The notes: a model not told the origin generated them from the sequence alone. A stretch of 64,000 nucleotides of DNA from Neobacillus niacini (GCF_023715785.1 NZ_JAMBOX010000012.1:62001-126000), one strand, 5' to 3'; shown: positions 9,914 to 17,945, counted from the first letter of the stretch. Numbers and translations are program-made.

Positions 9914-10622
9914 TAAATTGCTTGCCAACCTGGGCTATGGCAGCCGCAAGGAAGTCAAGCAGCTGTTAAAAAGCGGAGCGGTCAAAGTGGAAGATGCCGT
10001 GGTCAAGGATGCTAAACAGCACGTCGACCCCAATACACAAACCGTAACTTTAAATGGCGAAGCGATCCAATACAAGGAATATATTTATTTAATGATGAAC
10101 AAGCCGCCAGGAGTCATTTCCGCTACGGAAGACCATCACGATGAAACCGTGATCGATTTGCTGGAGCTTGAAGACCAAGTGTATGAGCCGTTTCCGGTCG
10201 GCAGACTTGACAAGGATACGGAGGGCTTGCTGTTGATTACCAATGACGGGCAGCTGGCACATCGACTGCTATCACCGAAAAAGCATGTCCCGAAAACATA
10301 TTTTGCGGTGATTGACCGGGAGGTAACAGAAGAGGATGTTGAAGCTTTTGCCAAAGGTGTCGTACTGGATGACGGATATCATACCAAGCCTGGCGAGTTA
10401 AAAATTATAAAATCCGGGATTCGTTCCGATATCGAATTAACGATTACCGAAGGAAAATTTCATCAGGTGAAAAGGATGTTTGAAGCCGTCGGGAAAAGAG
10501 TTGTTTATTTACAGCGAATGTCAATGGGACCATTGAAGCTGGATGAAACGCTGGAGCTCGGTGAATACCGGGAGTTAACTGATGAAGAAGTCGAACTTTT
10601 AAAAAATTATCAAGTAACGTAA
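9903..10622 (+). CDS. ytzG: RsuA-family 16S rRNA pseudouridine synthase
   Basis: Start chosen at TTG 9903, five to eight bases after GGAAGGAGACGGGG, giving 239 residues beginning MRIDKLLANLGYGSRKEV. The ATG 18 bases earlier lies within the SD itself. An N-terminal S4 RNA-binding domain (about residues 1-60) is followed by the catalytic RsuA/RluB domain with GRLDKDTEGLLLIT, the catalytic aspartate being D103. Family knowledge: it isomerises a specific uridine of small-subunit rRNA. It overlaps the end of ytgP. Confidence 0.93.
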   Translation: MRIDKLLANLGYGSRKEVKQLLKSGAVKVEDAVVKDAKQHVDPNTQTVTLNGEAIQYKEYIYLMMNKPPGVISATEDHHDETVIDLLELEDQVYEPFPVGRLDKDTEGLLLITNDGQLAHRLLSPKKHVPKTYFAVIDREVTEEDVEAFAKGVVLDDGYHTKPGELKIIKSGIRSDIELTITEGKFHQVKRMFEAVGKRVVYLQRMSMGPLKLDETLELGEYRELTDEEVELLKNYQVT

Positions 10623-10653
10623 AAAAGCAGCCGTGTGTGAATGGCTGCTTTTT
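10622..10653. terminator. Bidirectional terminator between ytzG and dps
   Basis: AAAAAGCAGCC/GGCTGCTTTTT with a 10-base loop. T runs on both strands serve the two convergent genes. Confidence 0.88.
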
Positions 10654-10669
10654 ATATCGACCTTTAATA

Positions 10670-11104
10670 TTAAGCACCTAAGAATGACTTTAACATCCAA
10701 TTATGCTTGCTGAGTTTACCCATTAAGTCCACGAACATATCACTGGTTACATCGTCATGGCTTGTTACAGCGATTTCAATCCCAGCTTTTAGCTCGCTAA
10801 TGATTTGTTCGAAATCTTTAACAATTGCTTGAACCATTTCTTCTGCAGTTAATTTTTCAGTTGTTTCTTTAATTGTTGCAAGCTCAAGATATTCTTTTAA
10901 AGTGGAAACGGGGTTGCCGCCGATGGTGAGCAATTGTTCAGCAAATTCATCAATCGTTTCTGCAGCTCCCTCATATAATTCTTCAAATTTCGCATGTAAC
11001 GTAAAGAAGTGAGGGCCTTTTACGTACCAGTGGAAATGGTGAAGCTTTGTATATAATACATTCCAGTTCGCGATTTGTTGGTTTAGAGCTTGTTCTAATG
11101 TCAT
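10670..11104 (-). CDS. dps: Dps-family ferritin-like mini-ferritin
   Basis: A 144-residue protein. The ferroxidase-site pattern LHHFHWYVKGPHFFTLHAKFEELY is followed by DEFAEQLLTIGG, the shared intersubunit di-iron site of Dps dodecamers. Family knowledge: Dps oxidises Fe(II) with peroxide, stores iron and protects DNA. SD AGGAGG is 8 bases before ATG. Two PerR-box-like palindromes lie at the promoter, which predicts peroxide induction. It is convergent with ytzG and downstream of the tolB-like gene on the same strand. Confidence 0.93.
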   Translation of the reverse strand: MTLEQALNQQIANWNVLYTKLHHFHWYVKGPHFFTLHAKFEELYEGAAETIDEFAEQLLTIGGNPVSTLKEYLELATIKETTEKLTAEEMVQAIVKDFEQIISELKAGIEIAVTSHDDVTSDMFVDLMGKLSKHNWMLKSFLGA

Positions 11105-11135
11105 TTATTTTTCCTCCTATTTATCATCTGTATTA

Positions 11136-11163
11136 ATTGTAACATATATAATTTTATAATCAA
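11136..11163 (-). promoter_or_regulatory. dps sigma-A promoter with extended -10
   Basis: On the minus strand, TTGATT (11158-11163), a 16-base spacer, and TACAAT (11136-11141) preceded by TGT, an extended -10. The -35 is covered by the weaker PerR-like box. Confidence 0.65.
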
Positions 11164-11185
11164 TATTAAATTATAATTATTATAA
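11154..11185. promoter_or_regulatory. Tandem PerR boxes upstream of dps
   Basis: TTATAATTATTATAA at 11171-11185 is an exact match to the PerR consensus TTATAATNATTATAA. A second copy with two mismatches is at 11154-11168, 17 bp away and overlapping the -35. Binding here would repress dps until peroxide oxidises PerR. Confidence 0.78.
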
Positions 11186-11195
11186 ATAAAGCTGC

Positions 11196-12458
11196 TCATT
11201 TCATTTCAAAAAAATCATATCCTTCGACATCCTTAATCCAAAGCTTTGAATTTTTCCCTTTTGCATCGGCGATCCATAAATCTCTTTTTAGGTCAGCAAT
11301 ATCTTTATACCTCAGCCAGGTTAATTTATTGACTGTCGAAAGAAAGATCGGGTTGTAATCACCATATTCCTTAGGAGGATGGGTAATCTGCGATTGCTTT
11401 TGGTCACCAATTTTTATATAAAACAATGACGGGTCTGGCCTTAGTTTTTCATTGTTGGACCATTCGCTTTCCCTGACCCGTGAGACAAAAAGAGACTGAT
11501 CATCCTTCCAGGTGAATCCTAATTCTGCAAAATGGGCGGGTGTCAGGCTGATGGTCTGAAACGCCGGCAAATCGGTTACTTTCATATCCTTATTTTTAAA
11601 ACCGGAAACAATTCTGCCGCCGCCGGCTATGTAGCCGATGCGATTTTGTTGGTATGCCCATTTGGGCGCGCCGACTTCCCAAATGATTTCGTCGAGGGCC
11701 TCGAAGGTTTTCCCGTCGGATGAAACAACGCAAACAAAATTGCTGTCCATCGACCAAGAAGCGGTCGGGCTGACCATAAACGAAATCCATTTTCCATCAG
11801 GTGAAAATTTGAACCCGGTGGCGTCAATTGCCAATAGACTTATGTTCCCTTTTTGGAGCTCGCTGGGGATGGTGTAAAACTTTTCAACATTTTCCGTCAG
11901 ACTCTTGATTTTGTCTAAATCCTTTTCAAGCCTTATTTTATAAAGAATCGGATTCGTCCATCCGTCAGGCCTTAAGGTTGCGCCGGAGGAAGTAATAAAG
12001 GCTTGTCCGTTTGGGAACCAATTATAATCGCCGACACCTAGCGCAATATTATAAAAATGATCAAGGTTCGAGACATTCAACACCCCGCCGCTTTTAAAGG
12101 CAACAATGTTTTCAACCGGTGACCATTTGGGATTTGAACCATCATAGGTAATCCGTTTATGCTGTTTTGTTTCAGTGTTATAGACCCAGATTTCCGTTTG
12201 TGATTCCAAATTCGGGTTGATTTTTTCTTTTGGCTCAAACTGATACAGGATCCATTTCCCGTCACGGGACCATTGCGGCGGGTCCATCATTTTGTATGGC
12301 TCTTTTGTAATTTTTTCTTCCTTTCCGTTGATTTTCGTCCAGAGGAAACCGTCCCTGACAAAAGCCACCTTTACTTTGTCCATAGATGTTTCTGCTTTTG
12401 CGTAAGCAGGTAATAGCAGTAAACACATAAGAAATAATGCAAATTGTTTTTTCATCAT
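11196..12458 (-). CDS. Secreted TolB-like beta-propeller protein
   Basis: A 420-residue protein with a clear signal peptide (about residues 1-22, cleavage after AYAKA). Repeated WD40-like/TolB blades follow, such as PPQWSRDGKWILYQF, NPKWSPVENIVAF and GFKFSPDGKWISFM. Family knowledge: such repeats make a six- to seven-bladed propeller for protein contacts or, in peptidase relatives, gating; no catalytic domain is present. The exported location is inferred from the signal peptide. It has no recognisable terminator before the dps promoter. I know no counterpart at this position in B. subtilis. Confidence 0.75.
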   Translation of the reverse strand: MMKKQFALFLMCLLLLPAYAKAETSMDKVKVAFVRDGFLWTKINGKEEKITKEPYKMMDPPQWSRDGKWILYQFEPKEKINPNLESQTEIWVYNTETKQHKRITYDGSNPKWSPVENIVAFKSGGVLNVSNLDHFYNIALGVGDYNWFPNGQAFITSSGATLRPDGWTNPILYKIRLEKDLDKIKSLTENVEKFYTIPSELQKGNISLLAIDATGFKFSPDGKWISFMVSPTASWSMDSNFVCVVSSDGKTFEALDEIIWEVGAPKWAYQQNRIGYIAGGGRIVSGFKNKDMKVTDLPAFQTISLTPAHFAELGFTWKDDQSLFVSRVRESEWSNNEKLRPDPSLFYIKIGDQKQSQITHPPKEYGDYNPIFLSTVNKLTWLRYKDIADLKRDLWIADAKGKNSKLWIKDVEGYDFFEMK

Positions 12459-12640
12459 GTCACCTCATTGTCAGACCTCCAATTATTTTTATCTTCATTG
12501 CCGCCGAATATGAAAGAAAAACAGGAAGTTTCTCCTGTTTGTCAAAAAGGTTTCCATAAAAATGGGGGGATATGGGTAAATTAATAATATTTACAGACGA
12601 AAAAGCAATTTTTATTTTTGGAAAGTAGGGGGAAGTGTTT

Positions 12641-13447
12641 ATGAAATTAACACATGAAAAGGCACTTGAACTGCATGGCTTCAATAACCTGACGAAATCG
12701 TTGAGTTTTAATATGTATGATATTTGTTTTACAAGGACAAGGGAAGAACGGGAAGCCTATTTGCAATATATTGATGAGCAATACAGCGCTGATAGGTTGA
12801 CCAAAATTTTAAAAAACGTTGCCGATATTATTGGGGCCCATGTTCTAAATATCGCAAGCCAAGATTTTGAGCCTGCTGGGGCAAGTGTAACGCTGTTAGT
12901 TTCAGAGGCTCCTGTCGAGAATCCGCCTTCTGAAATTTTTGAAGAATCGCCGGGTCCTCTAATGGAGTCTGTAGTGCTCCAGTTGGATAAAAGCCATATA
13001 ACCGTTCATACGTATCCTGAATATCATCCGGATGAGGGGATCAGTACGTTTCGGGCGGATATCGATGTTTCCACCTGCGGCGAAATTTCACCGCTTAAGG
13101 CGCTTCATTATTTGATTCGCTCGTTTGAAACCGACGTCATGACGATAGATTACCGGGTTCGCGGTTTTACTAGGAACAAGGATGGGTATAAGCTATTTAT
13201 TGACCATGAAATCAGCTCAATCCAAAACTACATCCCGGACGATTTGATTGAAATGTTTGATATGATTGACGTTAATGTGTATCAGGAGAACATCTTTCAC
13301 ACAAAATGCAAACTGAGGGAATTTGATTTGAACAATTACCTGTTTGGCTATACAAAAGATAAACTTACACCGGAAGAGCATATTGAAATTACCGAAAGAA
13401 TCAAGTTCGAGATGGATGAGATTTTTTACGGGAAAAATATTATCTGA
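12641..13447 (+). CDS. speD: S-adenosylmethionine decarboxylase, E. coli-type (class 1A)
   Basis: Start at ATG 12641 (SD GGGGGA seven bases upstream) gives 268 residues. The self-processing site is D-K-S118-H-I-T-V-H-T-Y-P-E: cleavage before S118 generates the pyruvoyl cofactor. [16 protein letters not shown] holds the conserved catalytic cysteine (about C146). Length and motifs match the long E. coli-type enzyme rather than the ~125-residue form known in B. subtilis. It makes decarboxylated SAM for spermidine synthesis, but no speE is adjacent. Downstream is a stem without a T tract and then repeat array 1. Confidence 0.93.
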   Translation: MKLTHEKALELHGFNNLTKSLSFNMYDICFTRTREEREAYLQYIDEQYSADRLTKILKNVADIIGAHVLNIASQDFEPAGASVTLLVSEAPVENPPSEIFEESPGPLMESVVLQLDKSHITVHTYPEYHPDEGISTFRADIDVSTCGEISPLKALHYLIRSFETDVMTIDYRVRGFTRNKDGYKLFIDHEISSIQNYIPDDLIEMFDMIDVNVYQENIFHTKCKLREFDLNNYLFGYTKDKLTPEEHIEITERIKFEMDEIFYGKNII

Positions 13448-13516
13448 TTTATATTACTAAACTTGATTGAATAGCCAAAGGATGGAAGCGGGTTGGGGAG
13501 CCAATCCGCTCTAGTC
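13448..13516 (+). other. Post-speD stem without U-tract
   Basis: AGCGGGTTGG (13487-13496), loop GGAG, CCAATCCGCT (13501-13510). No T run follows; the repeat array begins six bases later. Confidence 0.5.
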
Positions 13517-14665
13517 GTCATAAGAGCCCTTCATATGACGCGATCTGGAGAAAAACCGAGTCGAACACGTCATAAAAGCCCTTCATATGACGCGTACCAG
13601 AGAAAAACCGAGGTGAAAGCGTCATAAGAGCCCTTCATATGACGCGATCTGGAGAAAGACCGAGGTGAAAGCGTCATAAGAGCCCTTCATATGACGCGAT
13701 CTGGAGAAAGACCGAGGTGAAAGCGTCATAAGAGCCCTTCATATGACGCGTACCAGAGAAAAACGGAGTCGAACGGGTCATAAGAGCTCTTCATATGACG
13801 CGATCTGGAGAAAGACCGAGGTGAAAGCGTCATAAGAGCCCTTCATATGACGCGTACCAGAGAAAAACGGAGTCGAACGCGTCATAAGAGCTCTTCATAT
13901 GACGCGATCTGGAGAAAGACCGAGGTGAACGCGTCATAAGAGCCCTTCATATGACGCGATCTGGAGAAAAACGGAGTCGAACGCGTCATAAGAGCCCTTC
14001 ATATAACGCGATCTGGAGAAAAACCGAGTCGAACGCGTCATAAGAGCCCTTCATATGACGCGATCTGGAGAAAAACGGAGTCGAACACGTCATAAGAGCC
14101 CTTCATATGACGCGTACCAGAGAAAAACCGAGTCAAACGCGTCATAAGAGCCCTTCATATGACGCGTACCAGAGAAAAACCGAGGTGAACGCGTCATAAG
14201 AGCCCTTCATATGACGCGTACCAGAGAAAAACCGAGTCAAACGCGTCATAAGAGCCCTTCATATGACGCGTACCAGAGAAAAACGGAGTCGAACGCGTCA
14301 TAAGAGCCCTTCATATGACGCGATCTGGAGAAAAACGGAGTCGAACACGTCATAAAAGCCCTTCATATGACGCGTACCAGAGAAAAACCGAGGTGAAAGC
14401 GTCATAAGAGCCCTTCATATGACGCGTACCAGAGAAAAACCGAGTCAAACGCGTCATAAGAGCCCTTCATATGACGCGTACCAGAGAAAAACCGAGTCGA
14501 ACACGTCATAAAAGCCCTTCATATGACGCGTACCAGAGAAAAACCGAGGTGAAAGCGTCATAAGAGCCCTTCATATGACGCGATCTGGAGAAAGACCGAG
14601 GTGAACGCGTCATAAGAGCGTTTCATATGACGCGATCTGGAGAAAGACCGAGGTGAACGCGTCAT
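13517..14665. repeat. Tandem array 1: 22 units of 52 bp plus a terminal GTCAT
   Basis: GTCAT recurs every 52 bases from 13517 to 14661 with no insertion or deletion. Each unit begins with a palindromic core: arms CGCGTCATA and TATGACGCG around AGAGCCCTTCA, the outer bases coming from the preceding unit. An A/G-rich linker (GAGAAAAACCGAGTCGAACGC) follows. By my reading 11 units carry ATCTGG and 11 carry TACCAG after the core, with tails GTCGAAC, GGTGAAA or GTCAAAC shuffled between units. Since 52 is not a multiple of 3 the array is not coding. It lies between convergent speD and the ATPase gene. Confidence 0.97.
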
Positions 14666-14697
14666 TATGAAGCTACTCAGGCCGGGACGCATTAATC

Positions 14698-15453
14698 TCA
14701 TTCATTCAACAAATGATGAATCATCCGGTTTTTATCCTCAAAAAATTGTTTCATGAGACGATAATGGTTTGTGTCCTCAAGCCTGCTCTCCCGGATACCA
14801 TCCTCAGTAAATTCAAAAATCTTTGCATCCGGATAGGCCATTATAATCGGCGAATGAGTTGCAATAATAAACTGCGAATCCGCCTCGACCAAATCATGGA
14901 TCCTTGTCAGCATCGACATCTGACGGAGCGGTGATAAGGCAGCCTCCGGCTCGTCCAAGATATAAATGCCGCTGCCGCCAAACCGATGGATAAACGTAGC
15001 AAAAAACGCCTCGCCATGTGATTGTTCATGAAGGGATACCCCGCCAAATGAATCAATGACAGGTCGACCGCGGCCTCCCTGACTGTCCATTTCTTCAATA
15101 TTGGAAGCAACATTGTAAAAGCTTTCGGCCCGAAGGAAAAATCCATCCCGGGGTCTATCAATCCCCTTGATAATTTGTATATAATCGCTCAGCGATGAAT
15201 GTGAATCAAAGGTAGAAAAATTGAAGTTTAATGAGCCGCCCTCCGGGTTAAATCCTAGTGCAACGGCGATCGCCTCCAATAAAGTGGATTTCCCCATTCC
15301 GTTTTCACCTATTAAAAATGTCACCTTTGGATGAAAATGCAGTTCCTCCAATTCTTTTATACATGGCAGATTAAAAGGATATTCTTTAAAGGAAGGAATC
15401 TCATTTCTTTTAATGTGAAAGCCTCTTAAATATCGATTTCTCATCAAGTCCAT
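14698..15453 (-). CDS. Orphan AAA/ABC-type ATPase (predicted ATPase, COG3910-like)
   Basis: A 251-residue cytosolic ATPase. Walker A is GENGMGKST (49-57), the ABC-like signature SHGE is 145-148, Walker B with catalytic glutamate is IYILDEPEA (163-171), and the switch histidine is H200 in ATHSP. It has no membrane segment and no permease partner. Architecture resembles stand-alone SMC/ABC-like ATPases of unknown role. SD GAGGT is seven bases before ATG 15453. The gene is monocistronic, with no visible terminator before repeat array 1. Some relatives act in phage defence, but no effector gene sits beside it. Confidence 0.85.
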   Translation of the reverse strand: MDLMRNRYLRGFHIKRNEIPSFKEYPFNLPCIKELEELHFHPKVTFLIGENGMGKSTLLEAIAVALGFNPEGGSLNFNFSTFDSHSSLSDYIQIIKGIDRPRDGFFLRAESFYNVASNIEEMDSQGGRGRPVIDSFGGVSLHEQSHGEAFFATFIHRFGGSGIYILDEPEAALSPLRQMSMLTRIHDLVEADSQFIIATHSPIIMAYPDAKIFEFTEDGIRESRLEDTNHYRLMKQFFEDKNRMIHHLLNE

Positions 15454-15577
15454 AAATATGACCTCAAACCATTTTTCTACTATTGTACCACTCCCGAAAA
15501 CCGATTTGGGACAAACAAACGAATATTTTCACAGCTCATCCCATACATTGAACTGAGTCTAAATTAGGGGGATGTCC

Positions 15578-16015
15578 ATGCAATTTTATTATGGGAATCA
15601 AATGCCGTTACGGATATTGGATGAAGCGGAATTTTGGAAGCATCAGGAGGAGGAGCATACGGTCGTTATTCGCGAACTCGTCAAGGGACTGGAGCAAGAG
15701 TTTGTCGATGCATTGAAAAAATGGGAGGCAGCCCTTGCTGAAACACATCAGCAGGTTGTCCGGTATATTGAAACTGTGATTCGTTCCGGGGCCCAGGTTA
15801 CTCAGGAATTGTATCAGCATGTTATGCAACTCGTTACCTTTTGTTTGCAGCAAAGTGATCAATTTATCCAATTATGCAGGCAAATAAAAACTGAGAGTGC
15901 CGCAGTCAGCGCCAACGCAACAGCCAAGGTTGTATTGGATCATATTATCAGGGAGTCGGAATACTTCACTGGGATCGCCCAAACGTTACTATACAATAAC
16001 CAGGATGGACGCTAA
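15578..16015 (+). CDS. DUF2935-like helical protein
   Basis: Start at ATG 15578, six bases after AGGGGG; an ATG at 15572 abuts the SD and is less likely. The 145-residue product is all-helical by pattern. Near the N-terminus is EAEFWKHQEEEHTVVIREL, the E-x(3)-W-x(5)-E-H pattern of the DUF2935 ferritin-like family. As I recall the family, many members carry two such repeats in about 270 residues, so this looks like a single-repeat form. Function is unknown. It stands alone, followed by repeat copy A and the MITE-like element. Confidence 0.6.
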   Translation: MQFYYGNQMPLRILDEAEFWKHQEEEHTVVIRELVKGLEQEFVDALKKWEAALAETHQQVVRYIETVIRSGAQVTQELYQHVMQLVTFCLQQSDQFIQLCRQIKTESAAVSANATAKVVLDHIIRESEYFTGIAQTLLYNNQDGR

Positions 16016-16054
16016 TTCCAAACAGCGATAGTCAGTACCTTTGCTGCTTTCTTT

Positions 16055-16130
16055 TTTAGCTAATAGCATAAATTAACTACGGCTCTGTCTTCGTACTAAC
16101 GTACTCGCCAATCGGCGAGTTTTCATTTAT
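16055..16130 (+). repeat. Dispersed repeat, copy A (hairpin-less)
   Basis: This copy reads TTTAGCTAATAG, then CATAAATTAACTACGG, CTCTGTCTTCG, GCCAATCGGCGAG and TTTCATTTAT. It is homologous to copy C (51874-51990) and to the complement of copy B (17946-18026), but lacks the long hairpin those copies carry after TTAGCTAATA. Confidence 0.75.
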
Positions 16131-16323
16131 AAAGGCTGTTTCGGTAAACATTGTTGTTTTGCTTTACGCGACCGGGGGAAGTTATTTTTGTAAGAGATGA
16201 GTTAATAGAAAGGCTGTATGTGACCAGTGCGATGTGTGTTTGAGTAGTAAGCCATTGCTTCTTACATGAAGTAGTTTTTTACGGTAGAAAAGGAACAATG
16301 TTTTAGAAAAGAGCCTTTATAAA
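16126..16323. mobile_element. MITE-like element, about 198 bp
   Basis: Termini TTTATAAAGGCT (16126-16137) and AGCCTTTATAAA (16312-16323) are perfect 12-bp inverted repeats. Similarity continues inward for about 37 bases (both ends carry AAACATTGTT in inverted orientation). There is no ORF of size. It begins exactly where dispersed repeat copy A ends. TA inside the termini could be the target duplication. Confidence 0.65.
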
Positions 16324-16336
16324 AAACGAAAAAATT

Positions 16337-16365
16337 AATAGCACGCGCATTTGCACGTGCTATTT
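16337..16365 (-). terminator. ytzE terminator
   Basis: On the minus strand, AATAGCACGTGC/GCGCGTGCTATT with a short loop, followed by AATTTTTTCG. Confidence 0.8.
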
Positions 16366-16379
16366 CACATGACATTCTA

Positions 16380-16601
16380 TTAAGATGACAACTTCACTTT
16401 CTTTTGGGTCGTTGTCCATTTTCCGCGGCTTGGGCTGATGACCAAGTCATTATAGGCCAAAACATTTAAATCTCGTTGTATTGTGCGAGGAGTGATGCCA
16501 AATTCCTCTACAAGTTCTTGCGTAGTGACTGTGCCGTGATCGCGAATAAACATGTAGATACATTTGATGCGGTTTAACATTCGGTTAGTTGAAGGTTTCA
16601 A
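16380..16601 (-). CDS. ytzE: Small DeoR-type HTH regulator (YtzE)
   Basis: The start is a TTG at 16599-16601, seven bases after AGGGAG. The 45 residues upstream of it in the open frame are basic, low-complexity and unlike the family. The product is 73 residues: almost the whole protein is a DeoR-type winged HTH (IYMFIRDHGTVTTQELVEEF, then GITPRTIQRDLNVLAYNDLV) and a conserved basic tail SPSRGKWTTTQKKVK. It matches YtzE in length and position. No effector domain is present, and the target is unknown. Confidence 0.85.
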   Translation of the reverse strand: MKPSTNRMLNRIKCIYMFIRDHGTVTTQELVEEFGITPRTIQRDLNVLAYNDLVISPSRGKWTTTQKKVKLSS

Positions 16602-17033
16602 AGAACCACTCCCTATCCTTTTTTCAAACCTTTGGCGAATATCCTTCTCAACAGCCTCTTTGAAGAAAATCTTCAAGAATATGTAATTTTCTTTTCCGCG
16701 CTGACATCTCCTTTTCCTAGATGTAGAAGCAGGCACTTAGATGTCATACATCTAATTTTATTTTACCCATACTTTCAGAAAATTTCTACCACTATACTAA
16801 AAATTTACAAATTATCTTACCTGCTCAGTAAAAAAACTGGTTTACCACCTTCCCTTTAGGTTTCTTACTATAGATTATAAGGCGCGGAATCAAAATTATG
16901 ATAATTATTTGAATTTTTAGTGAAATAGGATTATCCTTATTAGGCATATGGCTCTATGGTAGAAATTGATTACTCATTTGCAATAATGGTATTGTTAAAT
17001 TATTGCATACATATTTTATAGGGGGAAAGAAAG
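16602..17033. other. Divergent intergenic region ytzE/dat
   Basis: There is no gene. It is AT-rich. It holds a dyad AGATGT-CAT-ACATCT (16739-16753) on the ytzE side and the TGCAATAAT dyad before dat. Confidence 0.6.
16979..17007. promoter_or_regulatory. Operator-like dyad upstream of dat
   Basis: TGCAATAAT (16979-16987) and ATTATTGCA (16999-17007) form a perfect 9-bp inverted repeat with an 11-base centre, ending 26 bp before the dat start. Confidence 0.5.
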
Positions 17034-17888
17034 ATGACATTTGCGATCTTAAATGGGGACCTTGTCAACCGGGCGGAAGCCAAAGTGGATATCGAAGACC
17101 GCGGCTATGTATTTGGTGATGGTGTTTATGAAGTCATTCGCGTTTACAACGGGAAAATGTTCACTGGTAAGGAACATTTGGAGCGATTTGAGAGAAGTTC
17201 CGCCAATATCGGGATCCATCTTCCCTATGGGGCAGAACAAATAACGGGCATGCTGGAAGAGCTTGTTGAAAAAAATAATTTGCAGCTTGGAATCATTTAT
17301 ATGCAAGTTACAAGGGGAGTTGCACCCCGGGTTCATGCCTTCCCAGATCAGAACGTAACCCCGGCTCTTACGGCCTTTACAAGGGAAATGCCAAGACCGC
17401 TGGCAGGCTTGGCGAATGGTGTAAAGACCATTTTGACAGAGGACATTCGCTGGCTCCGCTGTGACATCAAAAGCCTGAATTTGCTGGGGAATATTCTCGC
17501 GAAACAAAAAGCGGCGGAACAAGGCTGCTATGAAGCGATTCAGCATCGCGGCCAGGATGTGACGGAAGGTAGCTCATCAAATATCTTCATTGTGAAAAAT
17601 GGTATTGTCACCACACACCAGTCAGATAATCTTATTTTAAAAGGAATTACAAAGGATGTTATCTTGCAATTATGCTCGGCGAATAATATACCTGTTGAGG
17701 AGCAGACATTTACACTAGATGAACTGGCTGCAGCCGATGAAGTATTCTTATCTAGCACAACTAGTGAAGTGATGCCGATTGTCAAGCTCGATGGTAAAAA
17801 AGTAGGCAATGGGGCACCAGGTCCGGTTACAAGAAAATTGCAGGAGCTGTTTGTCGCTGAAGTCGAAAATCAGTGCGGAACACTATAA
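17034..17888 (+). CDS. dat: D-amino-acid transaminase
   Basis: A 284-residue fold-type IV PLP enzyme. The PLP lysine is K146 in CDIKSLNLL, the glutamate after it is E178 in VTEGSSSNIF, and the N-terminus has EDRGYVFGDGVYEVI. These residues favour D-amino-acid over branched-chain transaminase. It interconverts D-alanine and D-glutamate with their keto acids, supplying D-Glu for peptidoglycan. SD GGGGG is about 9 bases before ATG. It is followed by a terminator and then repeat copy B. Confidence 0.93.
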   Translation: MTFAILNGDLVNRAEAKVDIEDRGYVFGDGVYEVIRVYNGKMFTGKEHLERFERSSANIGIHLPYGAEQITGMLEELVEKNNLQLGIIYMQVTRGVAPRVHAFPDQNVTPALTAFTREMPRPLAGLANGVKTILTEDIRWLRCDIKSLNLLGNILAKQKAAEQGCYEAIQHRGQDVTEGSSSNIFIVKNGIVTTHQSDNLILKGITKDVILQLCSANNIPVEEQTFTLDELAAADEVFLSSTTSEVMPIVKLDGKKVGNGAPGPVTRKLQELFVAEVENQCGTL

Positions 17889-17900
17889 TCCGTAAAAAAG

Positions 17901-17930
17901 ACGTGGAACTCATAGTTTCCACGTTTTTTT
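17901..17930 (+). terminator. dat terminator
   Basis: ACGTGGAA/TTCCACGT with an 8-base loop and a T run. Confidence 0.87.
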
Positions 17931-17945
17931 GTGCGAGGCCGTAAG

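Noticed and set aside
13600-14660. cre-like TGAAAGCGTCATAA inside array 1
   Set aside because: It has two mismatches at conserved cre positions and is explained by the repeat linker plus core.
13517-14665. CRISPR array (about 26-bp palindromic repeats separated by about 26 bp)
   Set aside because: The supposed spacers are near-identical variants of one linker rather than unique sequences, the whole 52-bp unit repeats, and no cas gene is nearby. Automated tools may nevertheless call it.
16602-16736. 45-residue N-terminal extension of YtzE
   Set aside because: The extension is basic, low-complexity and lacks an SD; the TTG at 16599-16601 has a good SD and gives the family length.
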